The notes under the pieces are model-generated. The model worked only from the letters and a program-made list of their open reading frames with translations, was not told the DNA's origin and did no database searches. Below, one piece after another: positions 11,426-21,621 of a stretch of DNA of 64,000 nt. Within the stretch, counting starts at the first letter, position 1. Every line of letters starts with the position of its first letter. The position numbers were made by a program, and so were the translations under genes. Origin of the DNA: Spizellomyces punctatus DAOM BR117 (Eukaryota > Chytridiomycota > Chytridiomycetes > Spizellomycetales > Spizellomycetaceae). Location of the stretch: assembly GCF_000182565.1 (NCBI RefSeq), contig NW_015971545.1:248001-312000 (forward strand), in the 5' to 3' direction.

Positions 11426-13267
11426 ATGATGTGGCATGGTTTACTCCTCGCTGCAAGCGTGCTCTTTACGCCTGTTTGGGGTCAAACGTGTGTAGGAGGT
11501 CCAATTGTCGGCGCCTTTGATCCCAATGTGGATTACTTTGCAGATGCAGCGGATAGGATCACCCTAAGTACGTCTTGCGTTTAGTGCACTGAATTAGGCC
11601 GTGAAAACTCATTCGCAAGACCATTGCTACATTCACGATTTGCAGCGTACGCGAAGAACTTTGAGGTTGTCTACAAGAAGTTTTACAAAGAAGTGACCGT
11701 GCGAGCGCCGTCATCACAAGCGGTCACATACACGCTGTATCTCTGCAACTCCCCTGCTCCTTCAACACCGGGTACCACCGCGATCGCTGTCCCAGTGTCG
11801 AGCGTAGCACTTGGCGCCTCAGATATCTATTCTGTTGCATTTATTGAGGTAATTTCGTCATACTATATGAATGAGCTCGTAGTGATATTCTTTCGTATGT
11901 TTGCAGCGCTTGGGTTTACGGCCTACCATAAATTACGTAGGGATAAGCCCTGAAACCGTAACATCGCCTTGTTTGCTGAAGCAACTGGGAACGAATGTGA
12001 CAAGGTCTTTCACTAGGACTGATAGTCTCCCCACAACGGTGAACGTCGGGTTTGGTACATCTCCTGCAAATAGCAATATCCCATTTATAAGTGTTGTGAA
12101 TGCTATGCGTGCCGAGACATCTCCACTAGCCCGGGCCGAGTGGGTAAAGTTCTTTTCGCTATTTTACAACAACGAACACAATGCCACCGCAACCTTTGCA
12201 AATGCGATCGAAAGACCATACACATGCCTCAATAACACTGCGCCCTGGTTTCCAATTAATGTAGCATGGATTGGAGCCAAGACTTTGGGAGCGCCAACGA
12301 CAACCACGTTTGAATCTCTCGATGTGGAGTACAATACAGCCTTTATCAGGGATGCAGGTGGACGACCCTTGATTCTTCCCCCGAACAGCAAACAATCCGA
12401 CGCAGTTTCGCTGTTATGGAAAACAGACTTGTTGATTGATGGAACAGAGACACCGGGATCGACAGTTACTTATCGGTACACGGACCTTGCAGTGAACTTT
12501 GGGGTACAAGACATTGTGTCGGACTTCCCGTTTGGAAAAGGTGCCACGCGCGGTAGGGCATACCGACCAGATCAGTTAAGGAATCCTAGCGGTTATGACA
12601 GTAAGTTTGGGATCTAATTTGCTGCATAGCGATCTCTGTCACTAAATCTTCTTTGTGCGATTGAAGTGTTTCCGCAGAACCACTGGGCAAAGCCTGAGTT
12701 GGTTCTTAAAGGTGGGTGGCGACAATTCATATCTGGAAATCGTCCGCCACTAAAGCTTCGGTAATTGCAGATCTGCTCGATGTTTTTGGGGATACTCCTG
12801 CGTCCGGCAAGGTGTATAAATATTTCCGAAGTCTCAATGAAGGTATGCAGCGTATGTCTATATTATTTTGAAAAGTGTAAGCTAAACTGAAACTTTTAAC
12901 AGGCGATCCGGAAATACGGGTTGGTCCTGCCTCCTGTGTCGATCCGGGTAAGCCCACGCCACCCCTCGAACTCCCATCCGCCATCAACTGCAATGCGGTA
13001 CGACCTCCGCAAGATAACACTGTGCCAGAGGCGGGAAAAGGTCTTGGAATAGGTAATGGAAAGGGTAGTTCAAAAGTAGTGATTACGACTGTGTTTGTTA
13101 TTTTAGGATTGGGAGGTGCGGTTTTGGCGGGCGTGTTCCGGCATGAGTTGCGGGAAATGTGGTGGAGGGTGAGGGATGGGACTTGGCGAAGACATCGGAA
13201 TGGTGGTGGACCTTTTGATGACGTTTGGAGACATAAGGCACGACAGGGAGCTATCGAGTTGCGATAG
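11426..13267 (+). CDS. Secreted, membrane-anchored periplasmic-binding-protein-like protein
   Basis: The start MMWHGLLLAASVLFTPVWGQ is a typical signal peptide, cleaved before a mature TCVGGPIVGAF. The six exons join cleanly; introns include 11568-11645, 11849-11906 and one starting at 12601. The core has VPVSSVALGASDIYSVAFIE followed by LGLRPTINYVGISPE and a downstream SPCL. This resembles the N-terminal lobe of BtuF/FhuD-type (cluster A-II, 'class III') ABC-transporter binding proteins. The rest (FFSLFYNNEHNATATF, PWFPINVAWIG, TTFESLDVEYNTAFIRDAGG) fits the second lobe. A C-terminal TM helix (VVITTVFVILGLGGAVLAGV) is followed by a basic cytoplasmic tail with RHELREMWWRVRDGTW, stopping at 13267. 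A fungus has no periplasm and no partner permease is nearby, so I infer a surface or vacuolar ligand-binding receptor. The ligand is unknown and the family call rests on pattern only. Confidence 0.6.
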
Positions 13268-13475
13268 CAATTTGTCGTCTGTATATTGCGTGCCTCATGT
13301 TATTTTTTGCTGTCACCAGGACCTTCACTTGGTTTTGAATACACTTGCATATTTGTGTCTAACGATGGCAGGACAGCATGCTGTCGAGGATGTATTTTGA
13401 GACTATTGATGGGTTGCGGAACTGAACATAGTAGGACACCCTCAACCACGCAAACGATTCTATATACCCCCTATT

Positions 13476-15804
13476 TCAGTCCCCAGCCATACCACTCCTC
13501 GCATCGCCCAACGACGCCCGTCTTTGATACCCCTGACCGAGACCCTTCGCGTCCTCCAATACTCGACCATCCACCACCATCTTCCTAAATCCAAATGGAT
13601 CACGATCGTCTAGATCTGTAGCGAGGGAAGTGACGGGCCCATGTCTAAACAAAGAGAGCGAGTCTGTACTTGCTGTTGCTGGATATCCAAGGGTTGGGGT
13701 AGGAGAAATGGGTACTGTGGGAAGATCGAGGTAGTGAGGAATGATATCTAGGGCCGGGTGGTCATGACCACCCAATCCTGGTGAGTTTTGCGTTTGTGTT
13801 GGCCGAGCATGTCCAACGCTTGGACTCGTGACGGTTGCTGAACGTGGTCCTGGCGACACAGGTACCGCAGAACCGGCAAAGGAAGCGTTATTCGTTCCTC
13901 GTCGGACCTCGAATCCAGGTGGGGGAAGAGGAGATGGCCGATTGGATCTACTCCATGTCGCATATTTCCCAGCACCACCTCTTCGGATCTCTTGGTCGCG
14001 TTCTAATCGCCTCCTCTCTCGGTCTCTGAGCTCAGCCAAACGTTGCAAAAGCCGCATTTTCAAGCGACTTTCTTCACGGAGATCGGCTTGGAGTACCTTG
14101 TGTTCCTCCTGCAGACGAGTAAAGAGATTGTACCAAGAGTTTTCGCCGAGTGTATTCGAGTCGGGTCTATCAGTGGCGGTTGCGCGGATGTCGGCTTCGA
14201 TGGTTTGAAGTTGAGATTCTCTTTCGCGAATCTGCTTCCGATTTTCATCCAGCAGCTTTTCCTGGTGGGATAGCTCCCCTTCCAGCTTTGATATCTCGTC
14301 TACTCGCTCTTGTACATGCTTCTCCAAGTCTTGCTGACGGGCATCGGCTTCCGTACTCACTGCTTTTGACTCATCTCGTATTCTGATCAGTTCTTTTTCG
14401 AGTGCAACCATTTCCTGTTTTCGACTCTCCATTGTGTCAATGGTCTCTTGTCGCAATTTCAACTCACGGGTCAGTTTGTTTTCCAATTTGGCTGTCAACT
14501 CGTCCGCCTGGCGCCGGTAGTCCTCCAAGGTTTTGATGCGCGCTTTCAGCTCCGCCCGAGGCGCTTCACCAGCTTTTCGTGAATTGTTCAGGTTAACAAC
14601 CTCAGCATTGATCTCTGCTTGCTCTCTTTGAAATTGCTCCTCTGCATCCACTTGAGATTCTTCGATCTCAGTCCGCTGCTTCTTCAAAGACGCAATCTCT
14701 TCGTTTACGCGCGCTAGCTGCTCATCTAGTTGACGCTCCTCGCAGCAAGGTTCCGGTTTATCAGTATTCATATGGCTATCGGAGATCGCTCTACCTTTTG
14801 TAGGGAAGCCGTTACTACTGAGCCGAGGAAACTGGACACACACAATCCAAAAGTACCTTTGTCCTCAGACGCCTTTGGTGACGACTTCAATGTCTTCATC
14901 AAAACAGTCTTTGATGGCGTTCTTGTTCGTCTTCCCGCACATGCCCAAACGCGAACCCTATGGCGGGTCTCGGGTCGCAGTCCCGTAAGAAGCACGCTCG
15001 TTTCATCCTTGGACGTTTCGCCAACTACAATACCGTTGACTTCAATCAGATGCCGCTGCACTTCCACTCCATAAACAGGTTCCGCTCTCCAATAGATATT
15101 AGAGGTCGTTTCCGTTATATCTTTGATGACAATCACAGGTTCATCTGGTAAGAGAACACCAAAGAAGAAGCTGATCTGATCAAAGTTTTTATAGCTCAGG
15201 AAGAGAACCTTCCAAAAGAGGTAGTATGCTCCAGTAACAGTGCAATGTGCTGCGACGGGAGCCATAAATGATGGGGGTGCCACATGAATCCATGGATCCC
15301 AAACTGTGAAGCGGAGCACAATCATAGCTAGCACGATCAGCCAACTTTTCATGTTTGCAACGTCGAGGGAAAGACCGAACCCATGCATGCCATATACAAG
15401 GAACGTGTGGACAGTGAAGGATGCGTGGAATGTTGTTACTTCGTAGGGTATTAACCAGTACCTGTCGTAAGCGAATAGAACCGTCAGACAGAGTTCCTTT
15501 ACGAATCAATGATTGCACTTACACTAGGAGATCCGATACAAAAATTAAAAATAAAAGAGCAGAAAAAACAATGGCACCCAGTTCATATGCTTGTATAAAT
15601 ATTGTGATCGTCAACGCAGACATTAGCATCCATTCAATAGGGAATGCTAAAAGGGAAGACTCAGGACATGTTCGAGAATATGATAAACAAACACCGGCTC
15701 AATATACCTGTCCAAAAGCTGAGCAGGCAGACACCTAGCCATATGCCAACTGCCTGCTGAAAGGGTTGCAATGCTATTCGTTTCTTCCCAGCCCTGCTCG
15801 ACAT
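13476..15804 (-). CDS. Multi-TM, fibronectin type III and coiled-coil protein
   Basis: The start at 15802-15804 gives MSSRAGKKRIALQPFQQAVG. About five or six hydrophobic helices follow across three exons (IWLGVCLLSFW, MLMSALTITIFI, IVFSALLFLIFVSDLLV, FHASFTVHTFLVYGMHGFGL, SWLIVLAMIVLRFTVWDPW). Next comes a fibronectin III fold: DEPVIVIKDITETTSNIYWR, then VQRHLIEVNGIVVGETSKDE and LLTGLRPETRHRVRVWA. A long coiled coil spans roughly 14.05-14.75 kb (EEIASLKKQRTEIEESQ onward). The tail is Pro/Ser-rich and stops at 13476. Ascomycetes have an uncharacterised protein with the same TM-FN3-coiled-coil order, which supports one gene. It converges on the binding-protein-like gene and is divergent from the Iks1-like gene. 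I infer a membrane-anchored scaffold; the function is unknown. Confidence 0.7.
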
Positions 15805-16130
15805 AATGAGTTATTCTAATCCTTCTCAGATATCCATATGATAAAGATCCTGGGTGCTTATCCTGACCTTGCCATTCCGACCAACTGTGTGCAAGCATTC
15901 CAACAAAAAGTTCGTTTTCAAAAGGGACGCGAACACACGAGCGATAGTCCCGTGATCATACCACGTGATGTCCGACTGACTCTCATTACGCAACCCATCG
16001 CAAGGTTGACTTGCCGCCTGCCCCAATGCTCAGGTTTTGAATGAGCAAACGTCAAGCGGTGGATAGCGGCATCTGTTGAATAAAGGCAGTATTGTTGCAC
16101 ATCTTTTTGTCTGCCAGGGAGTCCAAAAGA
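15805..16130. promoter_or_regulatory. Divergent promoter with CACGTG E-box
   Basis: This is the shared upstream region of the FN3/coiled-coil gene (minus) and the Iks1-like gene (plus). It contains a palindromic CACGTG at 15962-15967, in the context CACGTGATG. The same hexamer recurs in other intergenic regions of the window. bHLH factors (Cbf1/USF type) bind this hexamer in other fungi. No other feature was seen. Confidence 0.45.
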
Positions 16131-19118
16131 ATGACTCTGAAGCGGCGATCTAGCACTGATAGCGATCCCCCGTTTCGGCGCCGTGCAAACACCTTTCCAC
16201 TTGACGACGACAAATTGGAAAGTCAGGGTACAGGAGATAAATGGAGTATTGTCCGTCATGGGGCATGGGACGTGGTTCCTAGACTACAATCACAAATCTC
16301 TGACGTTGACAGAGCACTGGTCCACCTACCCCGCTCTCCAAACGGGACTTCAGAGCCTTCCTCCTCAAAAAATGCAGGATCTGCGGCTTTGATACCTCAC
16401 ACACCTTGGAATGTTATTCTACACAAGGCCGCAACTGGTCGGGCTGTTCTTTACAACCGTGATGAGAAGAAGGTTGTTGTCCAACGCGCCACGCCCAGCG
16501 TTTCCCACGTAGTCACCGATAAGCTTTGTCTTCTCTGTCGACGACCATGGTCGAAACGCCGGAGAAGTGCGCAGCAGGATGACAGTGAAGAAGAGACTGA
16601 ATTATGTGATTCGTTTATAAACCAGGACTATTTTAGGCTGCTTGAGTCTATAACGTAATGATCGGTTTGTGGCCCCAGAATGCGACACAATATTTATCTT
16701 GACTGTTCCGTTAATCCACGGTTTCATCTTTGCCATTCCGATCTGCAAAGACCGGATGTAGGCGATTCTGATGGACAAGCACATCTTCCTCCCCCAAGTT
16801 CTCCGACAAAATCGTCCAGCGCCCATGATCCAAAACCCCGCCCCATTCCTTCTCTCTCCTTTTCGGAGCCGACACAAAGCGCCGAACCTACAGGTTTGAG
16901 CGAGAGTAGTTTCAATCAGGGCTATTACGATAGGTTTTTCGTTGAAGAGCGGAAATTGGGAAGGGGATTACGGGGAAGCGTTTTTCTCTGTCAACATGTA
17001 CTTGTTTTGCCTGCCCTTCTCGTCCTTGCCACGGTCATTTGCTGACACAGTCACCCTTTTAAAGATTCTTGACCAAGTTCCCCTTGGACAGTTTGCAGTC
17101 AAGGCAATCCCGGTGGGGACGTCTCATGCATGGTTAGTTCGCATGTTGAAAGAAGTACATCTTTTGGAACGATTGCGGCATCCGAATATTATCGAATATA
17201 AGCATGCTTGGCTGGAGCATAGGCAGCTCACCCAATTCGGTGCGTTCACTTTGATGACAATTCATCGTCCAGATTTGGTTCCCAGACGAATACGGATCTT
17301 ACGAGACATAGTTGCTAGGCCCTGAAGTCCCGTGTCTTTTCGTTCTAATGGAACTCGCCAACGGCGGCAACCTCGAAGAATACATCTACGTCCAATGGCA
17401 TCCAGATTCCACCGACAGCATAGTTAACAGCGGCCAAATCTCTTCTGATGACGACAGGGACTTTAGCCACCTAACGCCCAAAGAACGCGTCAAACGATTG
17501 CGCGAACGCAAACGACGACGCCAAGAACAGTCACGCCTTCCACCATCCATCTCTTCCCTTTCTTCTTCGTCAGTCTCCAAATCGACCAGGTCCAATCGAG
17601 CGCAAATGCATGGAGGAATTGGACGGGGGCCCCAGGGGAAGAAGGTGCGGTTCTTGAAAGATTATGAAATCTGGTGTTTGTTTCTGGATATATGTAAGGG
17701 TTTGGCGCATTTGCATAAGCATGGCATCATTCATCGAGATTTGGTACGGTTGTGTTGAGCGGCATTTTTATCAATCGGAGAGAGTTGGTGATAACTGATT
17801 CCGGTATCGTAGAAACCTCCGAATTTATTACTCCATTTCGCCGATCCGAGCGACAAGGACGAAATGTATGTACAATTTATCGTTTGCAGTGGTCAACGAA
17901 CTGGTATACTCAGTAAAGCATCACTGCCGACAGCCCTCGCATCCTCATTTCTGATTTCGGTGAATGCGAAGTCCTATCTGATGAAACCCAACGCGAACGC
18001 ACAGGGGCGACTGGAACCCTTGAATTCATGCCTCCCGAACTCCTCGTAAAAGACTCGTCCGGTCACTATCTGAACGACCACTCTCCCAAAGCCGATATGT
18101 GGTCCCTAGGTGTCGTTTTGTACTTTTTGTGTTATTCTAGTGTACCTTATTCGCAGACAGATGATGTTGATGCGCTGAGAGAGGAGATTGTTGGGTTTGA
18201 GAGGTAAGAATCTATATAGAAGGTCATTGAGCAACAGAACATGTATCGTTAAAGTTGGAATTGGCAAAGCGTTACGTTTCCAGATCACGGCACCCGCGTG
18301 CCTACCGAACTCCAATCCCTTGTCACAAAGCTCCTCAGCCGCAACGCCCGCGATCGCCCATCAGTAGAAGAAATCCTCTCCACCTACGGACACCTAAGTA
18401 CATCTAACCGTTCGTCACCTCTGACGCCAAACCCATCCTTGGAATCAACACGAACCGAGACGTTTCGAACTGATGATGGGCTAAAAAGAGTCGTCAAGAA
18501 ACTGACTTTTGAGGAGCTGAAAGTACACGGAGCTGGTGATGGGGTACCCAGGAGGTATTCGGAGCCTGAAGTCAGGACTGCCCGTTGGGTAAGCTTCTTT
18601 TGTTTGGCGCTTATCGTCGTCTGGGCCAGAGTTTATAATTTTGCGTTCATCATATAATGGATATTATTAAAATCTGGTATTGCTATAGGATACCGCTTCA
18701 GTCCGACCGGTCCCTTCACTACCCAGCACGACCAACAATGAATCATGGGCTGAGAAGCGGCGGGTTGGTGTATTTGCAACAACGGTAGCGTTTTTTTTGG
18801 CCGCGCGTGGGTTGTGTGATTTTTTCGAATGTGTCTGATCATAATGTGTTTTGCTTAGGTTGTGACGCTGTTGGCTAGTCCACCCTCTCCACCTGGAATG
18901 GTATATGCTGCAATGTTTTTTGCATGTTGCGAAGTTGGATTGTGAGTACCATCATTAAGTCTTTCATGACAGCACGTGTTGACATTTTTTTTGATAGACC
19001 GCGAACGTATCCGGTAATGACTACGGTTGTACATGCCTTGTTGGTATGGTGGATGGGGTTAGGATTAGTAGCTTGGGTGGGTGTGGTTGGCGCAGGGGTA
19101 GGAAGGTTCTTAGAATGA
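16131..19118 (+). CDS. IKS1: Iks1-like serine/threonine protein kinase
   Basis: Protein kinase of the fungal Iks1 family. ATG at 16131 gives MTLKRRSSTDSD; an upstream in-frame TTG is ignored. The N-terminal family region has WNVILHKAATGRAVLYN, a CLLCRRPW Cys pair and NQDYFRLLES. The kinase domain begins SFNQGYYDRFFVEERKLGRG with a glycine loop ending GSVFLCQHV, then FAVKAIPVG (ATP Lys), REVHLLERLRHPNIIEYKH-like αC, CLFVLMELANGGNLEEYI hinge, HKHGIIHRDL catalytic loop, LISDFGE magnesium loop and LEFMPPELL. KADMWSLGVVLYFLC follows. A Ser/Arg-rich insert (17.45-17.62 kb) sits inside the kinase domain. After the kinase, a linker leads to C-terminal hydrophobic segments (MVYAAMFFACCEVGL, ALLVWWMGLGLVAWVGVV), so the protein is probably membrane-anchored. 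About eight introns are needed. Substrates are unknown. Confidence 0.85.
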
Positions 19119-19247
19119 TGATGTACATAATGTTGGGCTTTTTGTGCACGGAATGTTTTGTGAAATATATTGCAAATGCAAAAATGGCGTATCTAAAAGT
19201 CTATGTGCAATTCGTGTATACGGTCCTATAGTACAGGAGGACAGGAG

Positions 19248-20408
19248 TTATAGGGGATGTAGGCGGGGTATGAAGGCAATTCCCTGGCCGGTCAAGATGA
19301 ACGTTCGTGTGGACTGATCGGGTGCAATGGAGATGGAAGTCTTGAGGAAAGTCTTTAGGGACGTCAAGAGTGGAATACTGCAATCAAAGTGAGTCAGCAA
19401 TCAAACGACAGAGCAAGCGCCAAGGAAGAATAAAAATACTCACGTCAAGGGCTCAATCCCTCCCACCCTGACTTGTCCTTTACCCTCCGCCAATGCCAAG
19501 AGAACCAACACAAACCCCTGTGCAGTCTTATCTACACAACCACCCTTCTTCATCTCCTGCAGCAGCAGTCTTGCAGTCCGGATCCCGAGTGTCTCAGGTA
19601 ACGGATGGGTCACATCGGTTTGCCCAGGGCGAGGAAGGAAGGCACAAGAAGCCGACAATGTCGTATGTGGTTCGGCGTGCGCAGTTAGGGTCAAGGCGTA
19701 CCCTGGTGTTGAAGACGTTGGTAATGTACATTGAGTGATATGGACGTCGGGGATAGTGCGCTTTAATAGCGCTGTGGCGGATGTGATCGGATCGGTCGCT
19801 AATGAGGGAGGAATATGGGATGTGTAGCATGTACCTCTTATATGAGTAGTAGGAGCTTGTGTCGTGAGTATCGGAGCACGAAGGGGACGTAATCTTGGTA
19901 CAGAATGCAGGGATACTCGTCCAAGTCCATCAGGAGGTGCTCCTCGTAGGTGGATCGTCAAAACCGGCGGCTCAACCCCAAATTCTCGCAAAACAGGCAC
20001 ATGAACACCTAATAGCGTGTCCACCGACAATGCAGTCTTGTCGTTTGTGATCCCAATGAGCTCTAGATGGATTTCGCAAAAGACCGATAATAGGAGCAAT
20101 GGTTCCAAATAGTATCCCACCGACCGCGCAGGGCAGCATGAATGTTGAACGTCATTCAATGTGGGAGGTCCAGGGGTAAACTTGAGTGCAGTTCCATCAT
20201 GCAACACTTGGTGCGTAGAGCAAGTCAACAAACAAAGAAGTGACACAAAATCCAATTCAAAATCCGTCAGTCCTGGCACAGAATCATCTTCAGAACAATG
20301 AATAGCGGAAATGTACACGGGAGTGTTTGTCAGGATCGACAGTACCAGCCGCGTGCGGAGGTCTGCATGGCCTGCAAAGCGCAAGATGACTTGAGAAGGA
20401 GCGACCAT
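19248..20408 (-). CDS. RCL1: RNA 3'-terminal phosphate cyclase-like protein Rcl1
   Basis: Nucleolar rRNA-processing factor of the RTC family, needed for 18S rRNA maturation as part of the SSU processome. ATG at 20406-20408 opens MVAPSQVILRFAGHADLRTR. Further blocks are DDSVPGLTDFELDFVSLL, CPARSVGYYLEPLLLLSVF, LELIGITNDKTALSVDTL, PPDGLGRVSLHSVP and LRPLRAPILTTQ. One intron near the 3' end joins GGIEPLT to IPLLTSLKTFLKTSISIAP, and TGQGIAFIPRLHPL ends at 19248-19250. The catalytic His of true cyclases is not apparent, as expected for the Rcl1 branch. It is divergent from the G-patch gene and convergent with the Iks1-like gene. The length (about 360 aa) suits the family. Confidence 0.9.
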
Positions 20409-20789
20409 GATGGGATGAACAAGAAAAAAAACCTACAAGAAAAAAAGATCGCAAGCTCCTAAGCTCCCTTATATAATCCAGTCTTAACAGTGGCACAGCG
20501 AGACTCATACACGTCACACTATTGGAATGGAAGAGGATTGGAACAGTTTTATAGAGTGACATGTCCACCATTTCATTCATATTTTTAGGTGCAATATGCA
20601 GATAAACAAAAGATGTGCATTTGACTTCTCACTTTTTCTTGGATAACTCAGTAAGTTGCAAAATAGCGATAATAAAAGCTTGAAATACTTGCGTTGAACT
20701 TTGGCTTCTACTGCGCATTTGTCACGTGATGACACATGATTAACAATCATTTGAACGTCTCCGATGCGTCTGGCTTTTGAACACCTTTC
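20409..20789. promoter_or_regulatory. Divergent promoter with CACGTG E-box
   Basis: Shared upstream region of RCL1 (minus) and the G-patch gene (plus). CACGTG lies at 20723-20728 in the context TCACGTGATGAC, about 60 nt before the G-patch start codon. No other gene or RNA was seen here. Confidence 0.45.
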
Positions 20790-21518
20790 ATGGCCGACTG
20801 CATTGACCTTACCATTGACGACCAGCACAACCAGCAGTCAGAGTGCATAGACCTGACCACGGACGACTTTCAAGAGATCCAAGACATAACACACCAAACC
20901 CTAGAAGGAGACCGAGCAAAGGTTGAGGGAAAAGAAAGGCCGGAACCATGGAAGACTTTCAAAGCCCTAACAGGCTCAAACCCAATACCCTTTGTTCTTG
21001 CGCAACATCGAATACAAGATGCACAAAAAGCAGAGCATGACACTTCATCAGCAGAAATTTATAGATTGGTCATATCAAATGCCCTGTGTAGTTCCAGTGT
21101 CAAACCGCCCGCAAGAACATCACCACCTGGACCCTATTATTGTCAAACGTGCAATTCCCCCCACTCGACCCCAGTTGAAATTCATTCAACTTCAATCCCC
21201 CATCTCCTCTCCCTCTCCCCAGGCCGGTCAGCGCCCAACTATGGCCTGGACGCTACGAACAAGGGATTCCAAATGCTGCAAGATCAGGGTTGGACGTACG
21301 GGACCGGACTGGGTGTCGATGAGCAGGGTCGTCAGCAGCCGATTGCTACGCGACTAAAACGAGATCGGCGCGGTGTTGGAGGAGAGACGGGGCGGAAAAG
21401 GGTCACCCACACCTTGGTGGAGGCCCATGTTGAGCGAGTCACAAAGAAACGCCGGAAAGAGCTGGTAGAAAAGGAACGAAACGATCGCAAGGAATTGTTG
21501 GCGTATATGAATTCTTAG
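20790..21518 (+). CDS. G-patch domain protein with N-terminal SIM-like motifs
   Basis: Intronless, 242 aa. The N-terminus carries two near-identical motifs, CIDLTIDD (residues 4-11) and CIDLTTDD (about 19-26), which match SUMO-interaction motifs (hydrophobic core followed by acids). The middle has YYCQTCNSPHSTPVEIHSTS followed by HLLSL, a degenerate zinc-finger-like segment. The G-patch follows (NKGFQMLQDQGWTYGTGLGV, then PIATRLKRDRRGVG). The tail is basic (TKKRRKELVEKERNDRKELL). The middle and C-terminal parts resemble fungal relatives of GPANK1. G-patch proteins usually activate DEAH-box RNA helicases, so a role in RNA processing is inferred; a role in SUMO-dependent recruitment is speculation. 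It is convergent with the acyl-CoA oxidase gene, with about 100 nt between stops. Confidence 0.8.
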   Translation: MADCIDLTIDDQHNQQSECIDLTTDDFQEIQDITHQTLEGDRAKVEGKERPEPWKTFKALTGSNPIPFVLAQHRIQDAQKAEHDTSSAEIYRLVISNALCSSSVKPPARTSPPGPYYCQTCNSPHSTPVEIHSTSIPHLLSLSPGRSAPNYGLDATNKGFQMLQDQGWTYGTGLGVDEQGRQQPIATRLKRDRRGVGGETGRKRVTHTLVEAHVERVTKKRRKELVEKERNDRKELLAYMNS

Positions 21519-21621
21519 TAATGTGCTTGGGCAAATAATAACATGTATATATTTTGTTCTTTATAAAAAATTATCACACAACATTCACAAAATACACGAG
21601 ATATCAAAACAATAACATAGT

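Noticed and set aside
16092-16130. Upstream extension of the Iks1-like start
   Set aside because: The extension begins with TTG, not ATG; the first ATG in frame is at 16131.
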